Assembly: GCA_025331565.1 (NCBI GenBank)
Contig: JAFREQ010000044.1
Span: 682,001-746,000, forward strand
Source of the DNA: Holacanthus passer
Lineage: Eukaryota > Chordata > Actinopteri > Pomacanthidae
Direction of reading: 5' to 3'
Length of the DNA stretch: 64,000 bases
Below are positions 1-14,900 of this stretch, one piece after another. Numbering within the stretch: position 1 is the first letter of the stretch; each line of letters opens with the position of its first letter. Under the pieces are notes generated by a model. That model saw only the letters and a program-made list of their open reading frames with translations. It was not told the DNA's origin and made no database searches. The translations under genes were made by a program, and so were the position numbers.

Positions 1-141
1 TCTCACCCTCTTTCTGTTCCTTTCCTCACCCTGTCCACGACTGTGACACCTTTCATTTCCTGTCCAACCTCCATTAAATGTCTCTCTTTTCTTTCCTCGT
101 CGCCCCTGTCTCAGTTCAGTGTCAGCAGCGAGGGTACCCAC

Positions 142-3100
142 CACGTAAACATGAGACAGACCAGCGTGCTGATGAGTATCACCACCTGGTTAAACATGGC
201 TGAGTGTGTCCGCTGGATCGCCCTGTGGAGATCATTCTGCAGACAGACAGACAGACAGACACAGATATGAATTCACGTATGGAAATGACAACAACAGTGC
301 TGCATTGTTAAGGTGCAGAATGAGGATAAAATGCAGTTGAGGGATAGTAGGAAACAGACAAAAAAAAAAAACAATTGATGAAATATAAAAATGCACTAAA
401 AAGCAGCTGAACATGTCAAAGTGTTGGAATATATGGAGCAGAGAGGGAGACAGTTTATTAAAAAATTGTGAAGCAAGCTTCATTAGCTGGATGTCGAGGA
501 TAGATGGAGGCAGAGAACGTGAACAGCTTCAATAACAAGCCCCAAGGTGCAAGTTTAAACGTTTTGTGACTGATTTACCTTCGTGGCAGAAAAAGCTGGT
601 GAACTGAAATGGCAGAGACAGAGAGGAGCAATCGCATGCCAACGAAATAACAGAGATGCTGAGATGAAAGTAACGGAAAAATTGGATAGGGAGACAGTCC
701 TTCACTCACTATCATGTTCTCCAAAGCGTGTTTGGCCAGCCAGCAATTGAGAAATACAGGGATGAAGAGGTTTCTGAAGGAGGGCAAAATCACCTGTCAA
801 GAAAATAGAGCTTCAGTCTGCTTGGTTGCCTGTCACATCACGTTTTTAATATGTTGTATACAGTCACAAGATCTCTCGCAGGGAAGTGGGTTGTCTGAGC
901 CTGTCGTTATAGCCTCTGTTTATTACTGTATCAAACATGTGCTGTGCACTCAAGAAGGGAAGATGGGACAGCGGTGCATGAGTGCCGTGAGTGCTGAGCA
1001 ATGCATATCCTTCCACTCACAGTGATCATGAAGGGAACAGCGCTGATCATCTCCAGAATGAAGGGGACACGTAATACTTGCTCCCATACGTTGCCCTGGA
1101 AACAAAAACCACACACAGGGGTCAGGAAACTCCATTGTCATGGTGCCCTTAGGGGATTACCACATAAGAGGCCTGATTCTGGAGAGTGGCAAATTGACTG
1201 GCTTGTGCATCATAGAATACATCGGGATGTATGAGGGTTATACAACTCCCTTGAGCCATTTCAGAGAAGAAACAGCATTACTTGGCATTCAATTAAGATG
1301 TCAGCCATGGCTGTTTTTATGTTTCTGCCACCTACATATGGCTGACCTGAATCTGACTAGTGTAGGTGGACAGGCACAGGGTATGTCCACAGGAATCAGT
1401 CAGCTCTAAATGCTAAGGCCTCTAGCCTCCAGAGTAATCTGCAGAGGGAGCTCTTTATAGGCTTACAGTGTCAAATACATCAAAGGCAGGGCAGCCCGTT
1501 GATGGATCGGCCCCCCACTACAGCAACACTGGGGCCTCCCCTAAAGTCTTTCTGATGTATCAATAACAGGACGGCGCTGAGGAAGCCTCAAGGTCTGTGG
1601 AGGTGCTTTCCAAATGTAAGAGCAAAGGAGAGGCAACAAGGGAGAATGGAGAACTTCAGTTTAGTGGGGTGAACACACAGAGGAGTGCAAGGTGGACAAG
1701 CACTATCCTCAAGCATATTGCATGAATGCACGCCCACACACACAGGCCACATATGTAGACACATAACAAAAGGCTTCTGAGTGGCCACTGGGGGCCGCGG
1801 GTAACTCACCTTGTAGCTGAGATACACGAGCAACATAGTTTCTGAAAAGCTGATGAAAGCCACAAGCACCTGCAAAAAGGGAGAGAGAGAGTGATGGTTA
1901 CAGAGAAACCGAGAGATGCAAACACAGGGGGAGAGCAGACACAGAGAGGAGTCAAGACAGCCAGAGAGAGACCAGAGCAGAGAGAAATTAGGAGTCGCAG
2001 AGATGGAAGAGAAGAGCGTGGGTGGAATCAGTAGGCGTGCTGATGATTGAGCTTCAGAGGGAACAGGATTAAGTGAAGCAAGAGACGGTCTGGTGTCTGA
2101 CTGTGTACATACAGTGTATGTGTGTATAATCATACTGTAGGTGTAAATACTCATATCAGGTAAACTGATCGGATTTCAGGTATTTAAGCCCTGAAATCAC
2201 GTGATGCAAATAAAAAGCTGAACCAATAAAAGGACTGCAGAAATGATGAAGTGTAGATATGTATGTGAACAGACTGAGGCCTTGTTGGCACAGGAGTGTA
2301 CTGATCTATCTGACCTGTAGTGCCCACAGCGGTAGAGGTCTATCCACCCAAATGATCAGTTTCCTACAGCGTGGAAAAGAAACGAGAGCAGAGGAGAGAG
2401 ATGGACAAGAAATTAGACAGAGACCACTTAATTGCACAAAATATCAAAACTCTCTTCTATCGAACACAATGACACTCAACAGGGACCATGAACACGGCTT
2501 ATGTCACTACATAAAATTGACTTACGCTGTTTAAAACTGAACAACAGTGGAGTGCACAGCTGCCAGTGTGCTCATATTGTAGGAGAAAAGTAATATTCAC
2601 ACAGTGAAATGGAAATTTACAGCCTTCTTGTGAGAGAAAGGCAGTTTTTTTTGTTGCAAAAGACACCCTGGGGCTTATCATGGCTGCTTGCCTGCCTGCG
2701 CTCTGATTTGCTCCTACGAGTCTGCTGCCTGGAGCAGAAGGCGGCCCATCCCTTTCCTGAGCTCACTGTGTCAGGCTCCTTATTCATGTGGAGCCAAGGC
2801 TTAGCCAGTGTCACCAGCCACCAATTAGATCAATAGGTCCCTGAGCAGGAGCCATGGCACAGCCTCAGGTCCATGTACACTCTTTCTCTGCTATTGTAGA
2901 TTACATGCTTTATCTCCACTAGATCGCTGTTGATTAGGCTACACAAGCACTACATACATGTTATGTTGACAGGTAATCCATACAGTTGGATTGTGACAAA
3001 TGAATGTGGAGCTGTAATGCTCAATATCAGCATTGTGAATTGCATCAGTTAAGTGAAGTTGCATTGATTGCGTTATACAACGTTTCCGACCAGTGGGCCG

Positions 3101-5873
3101 GTGTTGGGGATGCCGGTCCTCCAGGGTGTGCGGTTTCATGGTACTTGTCTGCAGGCCGAAGCCATCACTCCTAATTAGAGACTTACCAGTCAAACTCACT
3201 CCAGGGACGGGATGATGTGTTTTGTTTGGTGCAGTTCACTCCACTCATGCTACAGGATGAAAACCACAAAAATGGCAATAAAAGTAACTTCTAGTCCAGA
3301 TATCAGATTACTTTCTTGATTGCATCTCCACCCCCTCTCTTCTTCCACCATCATCTCACATCTAGTCCTTTTAGGGGACACTCTATACACACTGTTATCT
3401 CAATTATTGACCTAATACATGTGTTCTTGCTATGAGGTCTCTGCATTAACTGAGACTTTATTTCACCCCATTAAGCCCCTGTTTTCACAGTTTCTCTCAC
3501 CAGTCCTGTCTTCCGTCTTGTGGGTTATCCAATAGGACTCTGACAATGTAAAGGAGGCAGCTCAGCACTTTCAGAGCGAAGTTAAACATTCGCACGCGCA
3601 GACCTGCAATGCAAAAGACAGTCAAATTAAAAATGAATATCAGCAGCTGAATTTATAGAGACACTCTTTATTTCATTTTTAGTATGATTAAAATGTTTTT
3701 TAATATTCTTCATGCATGTTTGATAAATATATCTTTCAAAAGGGTTTAGAAGACACACAAAAACAGAAACAGAATAGCTAATAGCACCCCTAAGCCATTT
3801 ATCATCACTACCAAAAAGTTCATCAGCCCCTGAAATTGTTCTCTAAAGCACGATTCATCACATCTTTTCAATAAAGGATATGAAGCAATGGTTGACTGAT
3901 AATGGCTGGCTTAATACTGCAGAAAATTTATACAGTATTTATCTTGCCTGCTGAAAGTGAAATAAGAATAAGAAATTCCTTACACCTCAGTTTATATAAC
4001 TACAATTACAGTTGCAATTGTAATTGCACAGTTACAATTACAGTGTGTTATTTTAGCAGTTCAAGTTGAGAAATAATGGAAATATATTTTAAATGACTTC
4101 ATGCATGCAGGAAAAAATTAAATAAAAGTTGTGATATTCCAACAAATGAATCCACAAATCATCTGAATCACTATACAGACATGTAAAACAGTCACAAAAA
4201 GTGGACAAGGTGAAAAACTCATGATGAAATGCAGAGCAAGACTGACAGCACATCACAGACTACAATGAAACCAACTCATGTGGCAAGAAAACAGGCAGCA
4301 GAAAAAAAAAAAAATCACCATCAGCTAATTACAGACAGAGAAAGTGTGATCCCAAACAAAGGCAACTCACTGGATCTTTGGTTTTTGATGAAGAACAGCT
4401 TGAGGCGCTCCTTGAAAGTGTTCTCATTCACATAGAACTCTACCTGCACCCTAAGAGAGGGATGGAGAGGTGGGCAGACACACACACACACACAGACAGA
4501 AAGAGATGAGGAGGGTGCAAGAGAAAAAAGAAGAGTATGTTGAAGACGCTGCAGGTGACTGAAGAGATGAAATACCTCTTTTAGTCAAGTCAAGAGACAG
4601 AAAGGAGGAAACAAGTGGTGGGCCGGGAGATAAAAGGGAAAATAATAAAGGCGGAGGAAGAAAAAGTGTACAATTGAGCAAATTGGAGATAGAGAGTGTA
4701 ATAATGATTATTTGAACACTGAAATGTATGGAAATAAGACACTGTGTCTGGCTGCATTAAAGACTAATGGGTTTTGGAGGAAATGGTGCTCCTGCTTGTC
4801 CGCCTGCCCATGGGCCCATAGACAGCTGCAGTCAGTCTCGTTATCTCCACTGATTAAATATAGAGCAACAAATTACTTCCCTCTGATGTTTCTGCTGAAC
4901 ATGGGAGGCCATAATTACTGCTCTTTCTCCCTTTCCATTCTGGCACCCTCCTGTTAGAGGGACACACATAAACACACTCCTACTGTACACACACACAGGC
5001 CTTAAAAACACACCTGCAACCGGATCATTAGGATTATTAGACCATTCACACGCCCATCTGACATGGACCCTCATGGAGAGACATGATGGAAATGACAAAA
5101 AGACACTCTTCAGGCAGCTCTTACATGTGGACAGACGCATAACCAGCAGGACTGATGGTGACTGTATTTCCTGTCTGACCACCTCAGGGGAGAATTCACA
5201 GTAGCTCTCCTTTCATCCTATGGAGGGAAGAGTGGATGACTCAGGTCGAGGATTAAAAACGCAAGGCTCGGCTCACTGGTGGTCTCCTCACAACACACGG
5301 ACGGATGAAAGAGAAGCAGAACAACTGCAATCTATTCCCCTGTCTGCAGGAAGAGGAAGAGATGGTGGGGGGTGGTGGGGTCTTCCCAGGGTTCCAGAGT
5401 GACGCTATACAAGCACCCCACATGTTCAGACACACGCAGACCAAAACCTACAGCACACTTTCCCAGCAACATTTGGGGGTGAGAGAGAGAGTGTGTGTGT
5501 GTGTGGGGGTGTGTGTGTATGTGTCGGGGGTAACTTTCCTCTTTGTTGCTATGGCAACACAGGATTTGTTGTCTTTTCCCTCATCCCCTCACATGAGCAG
5601 ATGTGAGCAAACACATACTTGTGAAGTGTGTTCAGCCATTGAAGCCAATAGCTCGCTTCAACTTGTTGACGGCTCCCTTTGCACTGAGCAGCCTGCGAAC
5701 AATAAGGCTTCTGCACACATGACGGAAAACAGAAGAACATGTAGATATGTACAGTTCCCCGGTCCCAAGAAAGCCCAGGTGCGTGTAATTGCACCTTTTC
5801 ATTAGAAAATGATTTTGTACAAATTGCTGCAGAGATGGGACGCCCTGTGTTTATTGTATTTGTTGTGTGTACA

Positions 5874-5926
<53 letters not shown>

Positions 5927-8900
5927 TGAGCCGTACTGAGCTAATCGACCATATGACTGCATGAGTTCTTTCATGCAATCAAACAGTCAATACCATGGTG
6001 GCAATAAGAACATTATCACCTGTTTCTAAAGTAAATGTTATTTCTCGTCCATATAAAAAGGCAGAGTGTAGTAGACAGAATGAATGTAATGGAACGATAT
6101 CTTTTATTTGCAAAACGATTGGGTTAATCAGAGAGATTTTCTTAATAGGTCCTAATGAAATTATTACAAAAGGTGTGCACTTAAATGTCGAAGACCAACA
6201 GTCTTACCCACAGTAATTAACAGTTAGAGTAGGAAGAAAATTGGATTTCCATGCAGCACAATATTTTTTACATGTTGAGAACAAAGTTCTGTAAGTAGTT
6301 CAGCAACTTCAGGGCAGACGGAAATGATTAGGATATTGTTTTCTCCTCAGATAGGAAAACATGTGGTTGGAAAACCAACAAGAACTAAAATGTTTATTTA
6401 GTACATTTCCCACAGCTAAGTGCTACTAGCTCTGATCAGATCAGTGCACATGTCTCCTAAAGAGCTCCATTGTGGCAAGTGTCGGGCTATCATCCTCATA
6501 ACAAAACAAAATTGTAAAAGCTTTAATGTTCACTTTCCCTCAAGCTAATGTCCTCTTTTAGAACCAAATCCATTAGGCACTGCACCTCCATGTCTGACCA
6601 TGACAGTGTTTTTCGTTCCTTTGCCAAATCTGCAGTTTCTTATTGGCTGTTAATGTCAAAATGTCTGAAGACACTTAAGGAGCCATACGTTCCTAAATCC
6701 AGTCATCTGTACATTTCTTCATTCATCAAAGTCCTTGCCTCTTCAACCTCTGTGAGAAGAAGCTGCCATATCTACTCAGGAGAAGAGGATAATTTCAGAG
6801 GTCATTTTGCCCTTGATGCGTTTCTCTAAGCGAGAGCTTTTCCACTTGAGTGTACAACAGAGGATGAAAAATAAAGTGGAAATACAGCCCAATAAAGAGT
6901 TGAGCTGTGGGATAGATTGAGAGTCAGGATCTTTAATGTAAGGAGAGGATGGGGGAGAAAAACACATTAAAAACTCATAAAGAGCATTATTTCAAAACAA
7001 AAAGTACACAAGCACATCACGATGGCACCTCTGGGCAATAGCCACATACCAGCCCCCCAAGGCCTCCAAAAAGCACAGTGAAAATACATGATTAGATCAT
7101 TGTTGAGAAAAACTGCTTTAGGACACTGTAGTGCAAAAAAAAAACACATGTTGCTAGATTATGGAAGAACCATTTCAGTGTAAGATCCACTGTGAGAGAA
7201 TAACCCCCAAAGAGGTCCCCTTCTGCTCTGCTCCTCATTAAAAATATAGGTTTATCAAACTAATTATTTTGACTCAGGCATCTAAGATCTTCTCATGGGA
7301 TTTAATAAGCAAAAACAGCAGCTTTAACAGCTGGAAACAAGAGACATGAAGAAAGGGGGCATGGCATATCATTTCAACCCTGAGCCTGGGGAGACAATTT
7401 GCATTTCCGCATTTGCATGTATACACTTTGAGAGTTAAAGTGTGGAAAAAGGGAGAGAGACATACAGAGAGAGAGAGAGCAGACAAAAATATAGACAGAT
7501 AAATAGACACAGACAGATGGACAGAAAGACAGAGGGGGACATGCGGAGGAGGATCTTTGAGAGAGAGAGAGAAAGCGCTGAACCTTGTTCTCCTGCTGCT
7601 TCCACCCATGCCTGTGCTCCATAATGACACAGCACTGGCCATCTAATGATACAGTTGAAGAGACTAAAGAAACCCAAATCTATGCGTGCACAACAGCACA
7701 GCAATGGCACATCACAACCTCCACACACAACTCAGAAACAGCAGTCATACCAGTGAAGTTGAAAAAAAAAAAACCAAGAAATGAGGTAACCAAGTGAAAA
7801 AATCTACCCAGTAAATCTCAACAAAAGATAAATGATATCAAAGTTTATTTTGGAGTCATGGAAGTTGGAAAGAAAACAAAAATGGAAATTCATATTTGGA
7901 GTATGTCTTTGGAAAACCAATAAGTCCATAATAAATATCAAAACATGGCAAAAGGAAGGAGAAGGGATGGATCAGTCCACAAATAAAATAATTAAAAAAT
8001 CTATCATGAATATGGAAATGACTGTCCTGACATTTATTTTACAAATCTTTCTAAGAGGCACCAATTAGACAAGGTAAGGACTGGGATGAACAAAATTATT
8101 TTTAACCTATGAAAGGAGACTGACACCTGCGCACAAGTGGAAATGTTATTTTTAAAGGAGCTGTTTCCATCTATTTCAACAAACGCGTAGCTTCTGGAGG
8201 CCTGGACTTTATGGAAAAAACAGTTTGAAAGCAATACATACTGTTTCGCTCAAGATGAATGGGTAAATGGGGAATCCTCTGGGAAAAGAGGGCACAGCTA
8301 AAACAGCAAAGAGTAGAAAAAGCAGACAAAGACACGCAATAATAATATACACTGACTACAAATGAGGGCAGGAGAAACTCAATGGGATGACAAGGGGCAA
8401 ATAAATTGCACATCGCCACAGGGCCTCTAACAGCTTAACAGAGGCAAGGTGTTCCCTACTTCATCCAACCAATAGTCGACAGGACAGCTTGTCCCTGACC
8501 CAGATACACAACCATCACACACATTAGAGATGAAAAATAAGAATATATGTACATGTCCCTGGTAGAGAAAGATCCTTTATCTGGTGGTAAAAGGCACATT
8601 TTTCTTTTAAGACTGACAATGCATGAGTTCATGCCGACTGAAGAGTCAGATGAAAAGAATGTCAAAATTTTTTAATACCACTCACTGCTGCCACGAAATT
8701 GATTTTAACACTTCAATGAAATAAGCAAGTACTTTCATAATAACTTAATGATGACTGAGACCTTTAAAGAGTCTCTTTCTCTCCTTGTCTTTTCAACTGC
8801 GCATCACTAAAACTCAACCAGTCTATGTCGTGACAGATGTATCTGCTATTGAATCTACTGTGCCTGCATACATATGTCTATCCTCCAATGATCACTCTCT

Positions 8901-11900
8901 CCGCCACACCAGCCTGAGCAAAGCACAGTGGGAAAATGACAGTCATCATTTACAAGAACTCTGTAATGTATCACACTACATACTGACAGTAAGTAAGTGT
9001 TCACGTTGTAGCTTTTACTCAGAGCCATTTCCTCAACAGCCCCTGGGCTCACATGGATTCAAACTTTCCATACATCATCAGTGGAAGTGCTCCAGCCATT
9101 CCTCCCCCCTGCTCCCTGACGTAGACCAGCCTTGCCTCATCCTTTCCTGAAATGACCATTCACTATTTATTGCTTACGGGTATGGTGACACATTCATGTA
9201 GTCTCCTTTGTTTACCTGAAGGAGGAAGAGAACACATCAGTTCCTTCAGTTCCTCTTTGTCCCTGTTGAATTCATGGAAAAACACTACTTAATGTCTTAA
9301 CGTTTTGCTCACAAAAAAAAAAAACACCCATCATCCCTCTATCGTGAAACAAAATATGGCTTAAATTGATGCCCAACTCTATTAAAAGCCATCCAATGAC
9401 ATTCTATCTCCCAGTCCCTTCAGATTACATTAGCCTCAGATATGCGCAGACATTTAACATTTGATCAAATCAGCACGAGATATCTGTTTCAAAGTCGTCT
9501 TCAAAATCATCGCTTTGAGGATGACGTGTGCGATGCAAAAAGGAGTGAAACATGAGAGGAATCATTTCTATTGCCTGTCACTGGTATCTCTGGGGCTGCT
9601 TGGATTTGAAAGTCCTGTGGTGTATTAAGCTAACATACTTTGGGAATAAGGGAGCTGCGATCAGTGGACAACTGTGTCTGTGATCCCCCACAGCAGCGTG
9701 GCACGGCAGCTCCCTGCCCCCTCTCTGATGCCACGGGGCCTTCCAGCAACATTGAACCCCGCTAGAGCCCAGAAGTGCTCAGACACATGCTAGTCAGCCC
9801 CGTGGCTGTGTTAGTATCCACAGCTGGATGGCTCTTAAGTGTTGACAGTGCTTGTCTAACCGAAAGGCTGGTTAGGGAATTCAATATCTAGCTTATTAAA
9901 GCCCAGTGGTAGCAAAAAAAAAGACCTAAAAATAAAAGAACAATGAGTCTAGATAACCACCAGGGACATGTCGTGCACTGACTCTGTTCTTTTTACATCC
10001 TTGGGCTATTGCTCATCAGTGATAACAATAAAAAGGGATAAATCTTTAACATATATCCGATACGCGTCTGTTGCTTGTACTGCATTTAAATGAACAACAC
10101 TTAGCTACAGGATGCAGGGGTTGCTGTACAAAGAAAGAAAAAAGAATTTAAAAAAATTACATTTAATAGAATTGGATTGTGCAACCAAACTGAAAAGCCT
10201 CTCACTTTGCCTTTAGGTATGTCTATTCTCTGTACTGTACAGAGAAGACCTTCACACAAAGAGAGCTACGATTCATATTCACTATATTTTTTGCAGCAGG
10301 ATCATGCTCAGACTGCGTATGAGCCCTCCTTCCTCCCACCATGCCCTCGCGTTTGTTCTCAAATGGACCTATCTTTAATGTTCAGGCCTACTGGCAACCT
10401 TTCCTCTTCGCCAATATTAATTAGGATGTTGTTTTTATAAGCTCTTTCTAATTAAGAGAAAGGGACATTTGCCAGGCCTGACGCTGTGGTTTTATTAGCC
10501 TACCCCACTCTAGGCCCCCAGCTTCCCATCGACTATGCAGAGCCCTCCAATTAATTTCCATTAGCAACTGGGTGCTTTTAAGTTAACTTCACTCTAGTTG
10601 TTTACCGGCAGAATCATGTGGTTGTGAGGACATCTGCACGACGATGAAAGACGTTATGAGGTCTGCATGGTCCCTCATCAAGCCTTCTCTCTTACCCAGC
10701 ATCAAATCTGATAAAATCACCTTTTCACAGAGCGACTCTTCTCATCATACCAGCCATTTGTATTGTTAATAACCTCCCTTTATGTCAGCTCTGGCTCTGC
10801 AGTCATGATGCATAATACATCCATGGTTCTACAATTCTTGACAGAGATAGCTATCAGCTTTCTAAACTGTCTAATAAATAATATGACTGGAACTTGCACG
10901 AGCTCCTAAAGGCTCACTAAAGGACTCCGGCGTCCACCTTATAGTGAAGTCAAAGCATAAAGCTGGTATGAATACTGATAATACTGATGGATCATGCTCC
11001 ATACTGTCCTTACTAGATTAAGGCTTGACTGGAAGAATTAAGGGGAGGCAAAGGGAGTAGGAGCATGGGGAGAAAAGATGGCAGAGAGTAGACTGAGACA
11101 GAGGGATGTGAAAGACGTAGAAGCGACAGCCAATAAGAAATTGTTCTAAGGACAAAAGGCTGTCATTTGTATGATAATCCTGGACTCTGAGGAACGCTCC
11201 CACTGAGGCTTTCTATTGTGGAGCAACGGAGACTCTGTTGTATTTCATTTCACTTTTAACAAATTAGACATACAAGCGAAGCTGCGCTGGGAGTCGTGTG
11301 CGTGTGTTTATAGGCTGTTAAGAACACGGCATCAACACTGACAAGAATGGCATTATTGTGCTGCAATGCCTGAACGCAGTAATTGCTGTACATTAAGCCT
11401 GAATTCATTCTTTTCAGAATACTTACAATGTAAAAAAAAATCATTTGACATCAATCATCAGTGGAAAACGTGCTAAAGATGCGAAGATGGGTTGAAAAAA
11501 GCTACTTTACAAATTTAACCAGGCTTGATAAGATTTACACAAAGTCAAAGACTACTGCCAAAATTCATCCATTTCAGGCCTCGATATCATGTTCATTTTA
11601 GGCAAAAACTAGACAGATCCTTTGACTGGTAAAATCCTTGTCATCAGCCTGCAAAAGAGCTGTAGTTAATTGTTTAGTCATCTGGCATTTCCTCAAAACA
11701 GAAGCTTCTGACTCATTGGCAGAAAATATAAATGGTGTCAGTATAGTCAGAACAGTATCTTTAAAATGTTCCTACTTCTCTGTCCATGACACAGTTCTGT
11801 AACAGCAGGACATGCATTCACTTACTGATCAAATACCAGGCACAACCTTGATTAAAATTATGGGTTATGGGAACAACACAGATAAATATAATTGGCAATT

Positions 11901-14900
11901 AACCAAACATTTAGCAGTAGACCCCTATTCAAATTCTGTCTGGGAGACGAGGCTTGTTTCGCTCCGTACAAAGAAAACTGAGCCAAAATTAATTTGCTTG
12001 TTCCAATTTGAAATTTGTTCCAATTAAAAATTAGATTCAGCCAATACTGGGTTGTCAAAGCGTCTAATGTTTAATGTTTTGTATATTTTAAGCAAATCTT
12101 ATTTTCAGACAAAGAGCGGTGCAAATTAAAGTATAAAATATTCATGAATATACACTTGAGGGCCAATCACATTACATCAGGACACCAGCCTACCAGAAAA
12201 CACAAACAGTGGCAGAGGTCGAAAAAGGAGGCTGTATAGATATCAGTAATTGTACAATCAGGAGGATAGGAGATCCCTGTGTGTGAATAAATTATTAAAT
12301 CAATTGCCATCTTTAAAAGTCTGTGCTGAAAATTGCTTTACCTCTTTGCCTGAGATCCTTTCAATGGCTACAGCAAAATGTATTCCACTGGGTTACAGGA
12401 GAACACTTGAAAGGGGGAAAAGCATGGTATGTTGGCACTTCAATCAGAAATAAGACGTAAAGGAGAGGGACGGAGGGGGTGTAAATGTTAAAAGAGGGTG
12501 ATGTATGGACATACACAAACACACACACACACAGAGGGATGCAAGCTGAAAGGAGAGGAGCACAGGGAAAAGGCCCACAGAGGGTGACAGAAAGGGATTA
12601 CAGGGCTCGGTAATGAAAGTTTTCCCAGAGCAGAGTGCAACCATATGTGTCAAGAGATAAGTTATGCGTACACATGTTGACATTTTGATTAGTAAGAGCA
12701 TTTTCGTGCTGGGATGCGGTCATACTGTATGGAGCCATCTGTGCGCCTGAGCCAATGGGACTGGTGAGTTTTTTGGAGATGTTACTTAAGTACTCCTAGA
12801 TTAATAGACCATGGCAGACAAACTCTGTGTGATTCTGCCGTAATTAAGCTTTCTGTCACTATCAATCACAGCTCCTGCTTTTCTTCTAATCAGTCCTTGG
12901 ACACTGAGATCAACATCTTGACCCCCTGTCAATCGCTCTCTCTCTCTCACAAGCGTCTAGACATTTGAAGATAAAATCATGTGAGCACACACATACACAC
13001 ACACACACACATATAGATTGAGCTTTGGAGAGAGGCAAACACACACACAATTACACACATCACAGATACAAAGGACTAAATTTTTGCTTTGCTCAATACA
13101 AATGCTCATAATTAAGCTCTACCTCCTGTGTGAAACAGGCAGCAGTTGTGCACTGAACTTACAGCTTTGTACAACGACAAAATACATGTAGCATACGCAG
13201 CCCACGCAAGGTTAATTTGGACTTCAGCACCTTCTAGAGCCCTTAAAGTGATCGACACCAGGATATCCCTGAAAACACTCACCCACATCATGCGTTTAGA
13301 GGGTGTTACAGCACCTCTGTGCACCGACACACACACACACACACACAGTCCTCTCAAACTGTCTCAGCAGCCTCCAAACAAACAAAATCAATCAAAACCA
13401 CGCTGTCACTATACACCTCTATCGTTTCTGTTACATTCATTTGGTGAAATTATCCACGTTGTTGTCAACTGCTTTTGTTTTTTCTCACCTCTTTTAGAGG
13501 ATGAGGTACCTGGACTATAAAAATCCTTTTGTTTCTTCCAAGAAACAGGCAGCAGTCACTGAACCTCTGCAATCTGATGACTGAGGTCACACTGCACTCG
13601 GTTTGGAAACGTTAGTCCTCGGGCAATAGCCGACAAATTACAGAAGGCCAGGGGAGCACGACCTGAGTGAGCAGACCTGTTTGGGCTTCAGCTGTGCAGA
13701 ATATGGATTCAGAGATATGGATACATGGTATAATGGTATGAACTATAACAAGAAATTGACAATGCTGGATGCTAATCTCTCCTTTGAAGAAAATGTCAGA
13801 CTGCATATTTCCACTCAAAAGCACTGCCAAGATTTGTCCCATTCCTTCCATGGCTGATGCTGAAACACTTGTTCATGCATTTGTCTCGTCTAAGCTTTAC
13901 TACTATAATACGCTTTTCTCTTGCTTACCTAAATCAAGTATAGACAAACATGTAAAATACTGCTGCTAGAATATTGATCAAACCTCGAAATAGTTGATCA
14001 TATTATGCCTTTTCTTACATTGGCTTCCTTTACATGCTAGATATGACTTCAAGCTTCTACTTTTAACCCAATTTTGACTAATTATTACATGGATTTGTAC
14101 CATCCTCCTTATCACCTCTGGTCACCCCTCATATACCTGCTAGTACTCTACAATCTCAAAATGGTGGTCTCCTGGCAATTAAAAAAAAAACCCAACCAAA
14201 AACCATCACTAGGTGGTAAGGACCTCTCTTACCATCTCTGGAATAGTCTTCCTACCCAAATTGAAGAGACTAGCTCGGTCAACTCATTCAAAAAAGTAAA
14301 GTCAAAATACATCTTTTTGCATCACCCTCAACCTCACTTAGCCTGCCCTTAATGCTAAACTATGGTTTTTAAAGTTATACTGAGTCTATGTGCACGTGAT
14401 TTTCTTTTTTATGTACTTATGTGTTGTCTCACTTTTGTACATTTTTGCGTGTTTTTGCTAATGCTGCTCAGTATTGGTTTTATTGTGTCAACTATTCCAT
14501 TTGTAATGTTTTGTACGTAGTTCATCCCACTTTGATATGTTTTTGTGTGTTTTGTTATTGTTGCTCATTGGTGTTTTTAATACATGTACAGCACTTCGAA
14601 GCATGTCTTGTGATACCGAGCTATAATAAACTTTGACTTGATTTGCTTTCGCATAGATTCAAAAATTTGATAATCATTATTGACAGACTTCTATGGTGTC
14701 ATGCAGCAGTGTCTGTGTAATGAAGCCTGCCAATGGCTGGACTTGATTGATCTCTTCCACGCTTTCAATAGCAAGATTTCCCCAATTATCTGATTCGAAA
14801 CAGCCACTCAAGTCCTCAAACACTCAAGTGTTTTGGTCCTTATTTCCACCCAGCAACAAGAGACACCATGCGTGAAATGGAGGTTAAGGTTTTCCATTAG

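Noticed and set aside
1588..2154. 188-codon minus-strand frame
   Set aside because: Only its 20-codon core (1810-1869) is KCNT exon 5; the rest is intron read through both splice sites.
5549..5974. 141-codon minus-strand frame with a His-Thr run
   Set aside because: The His-Thr run is the translated GT microsatellite at 5881-5925; the remainder has no recognisable feature.
13769..14636. Three consecutive plus-strand frames that could suggest a small gene
   Set aside because: They are broken pieces of a LINE ORF2 C-terminus and its 3' tail.
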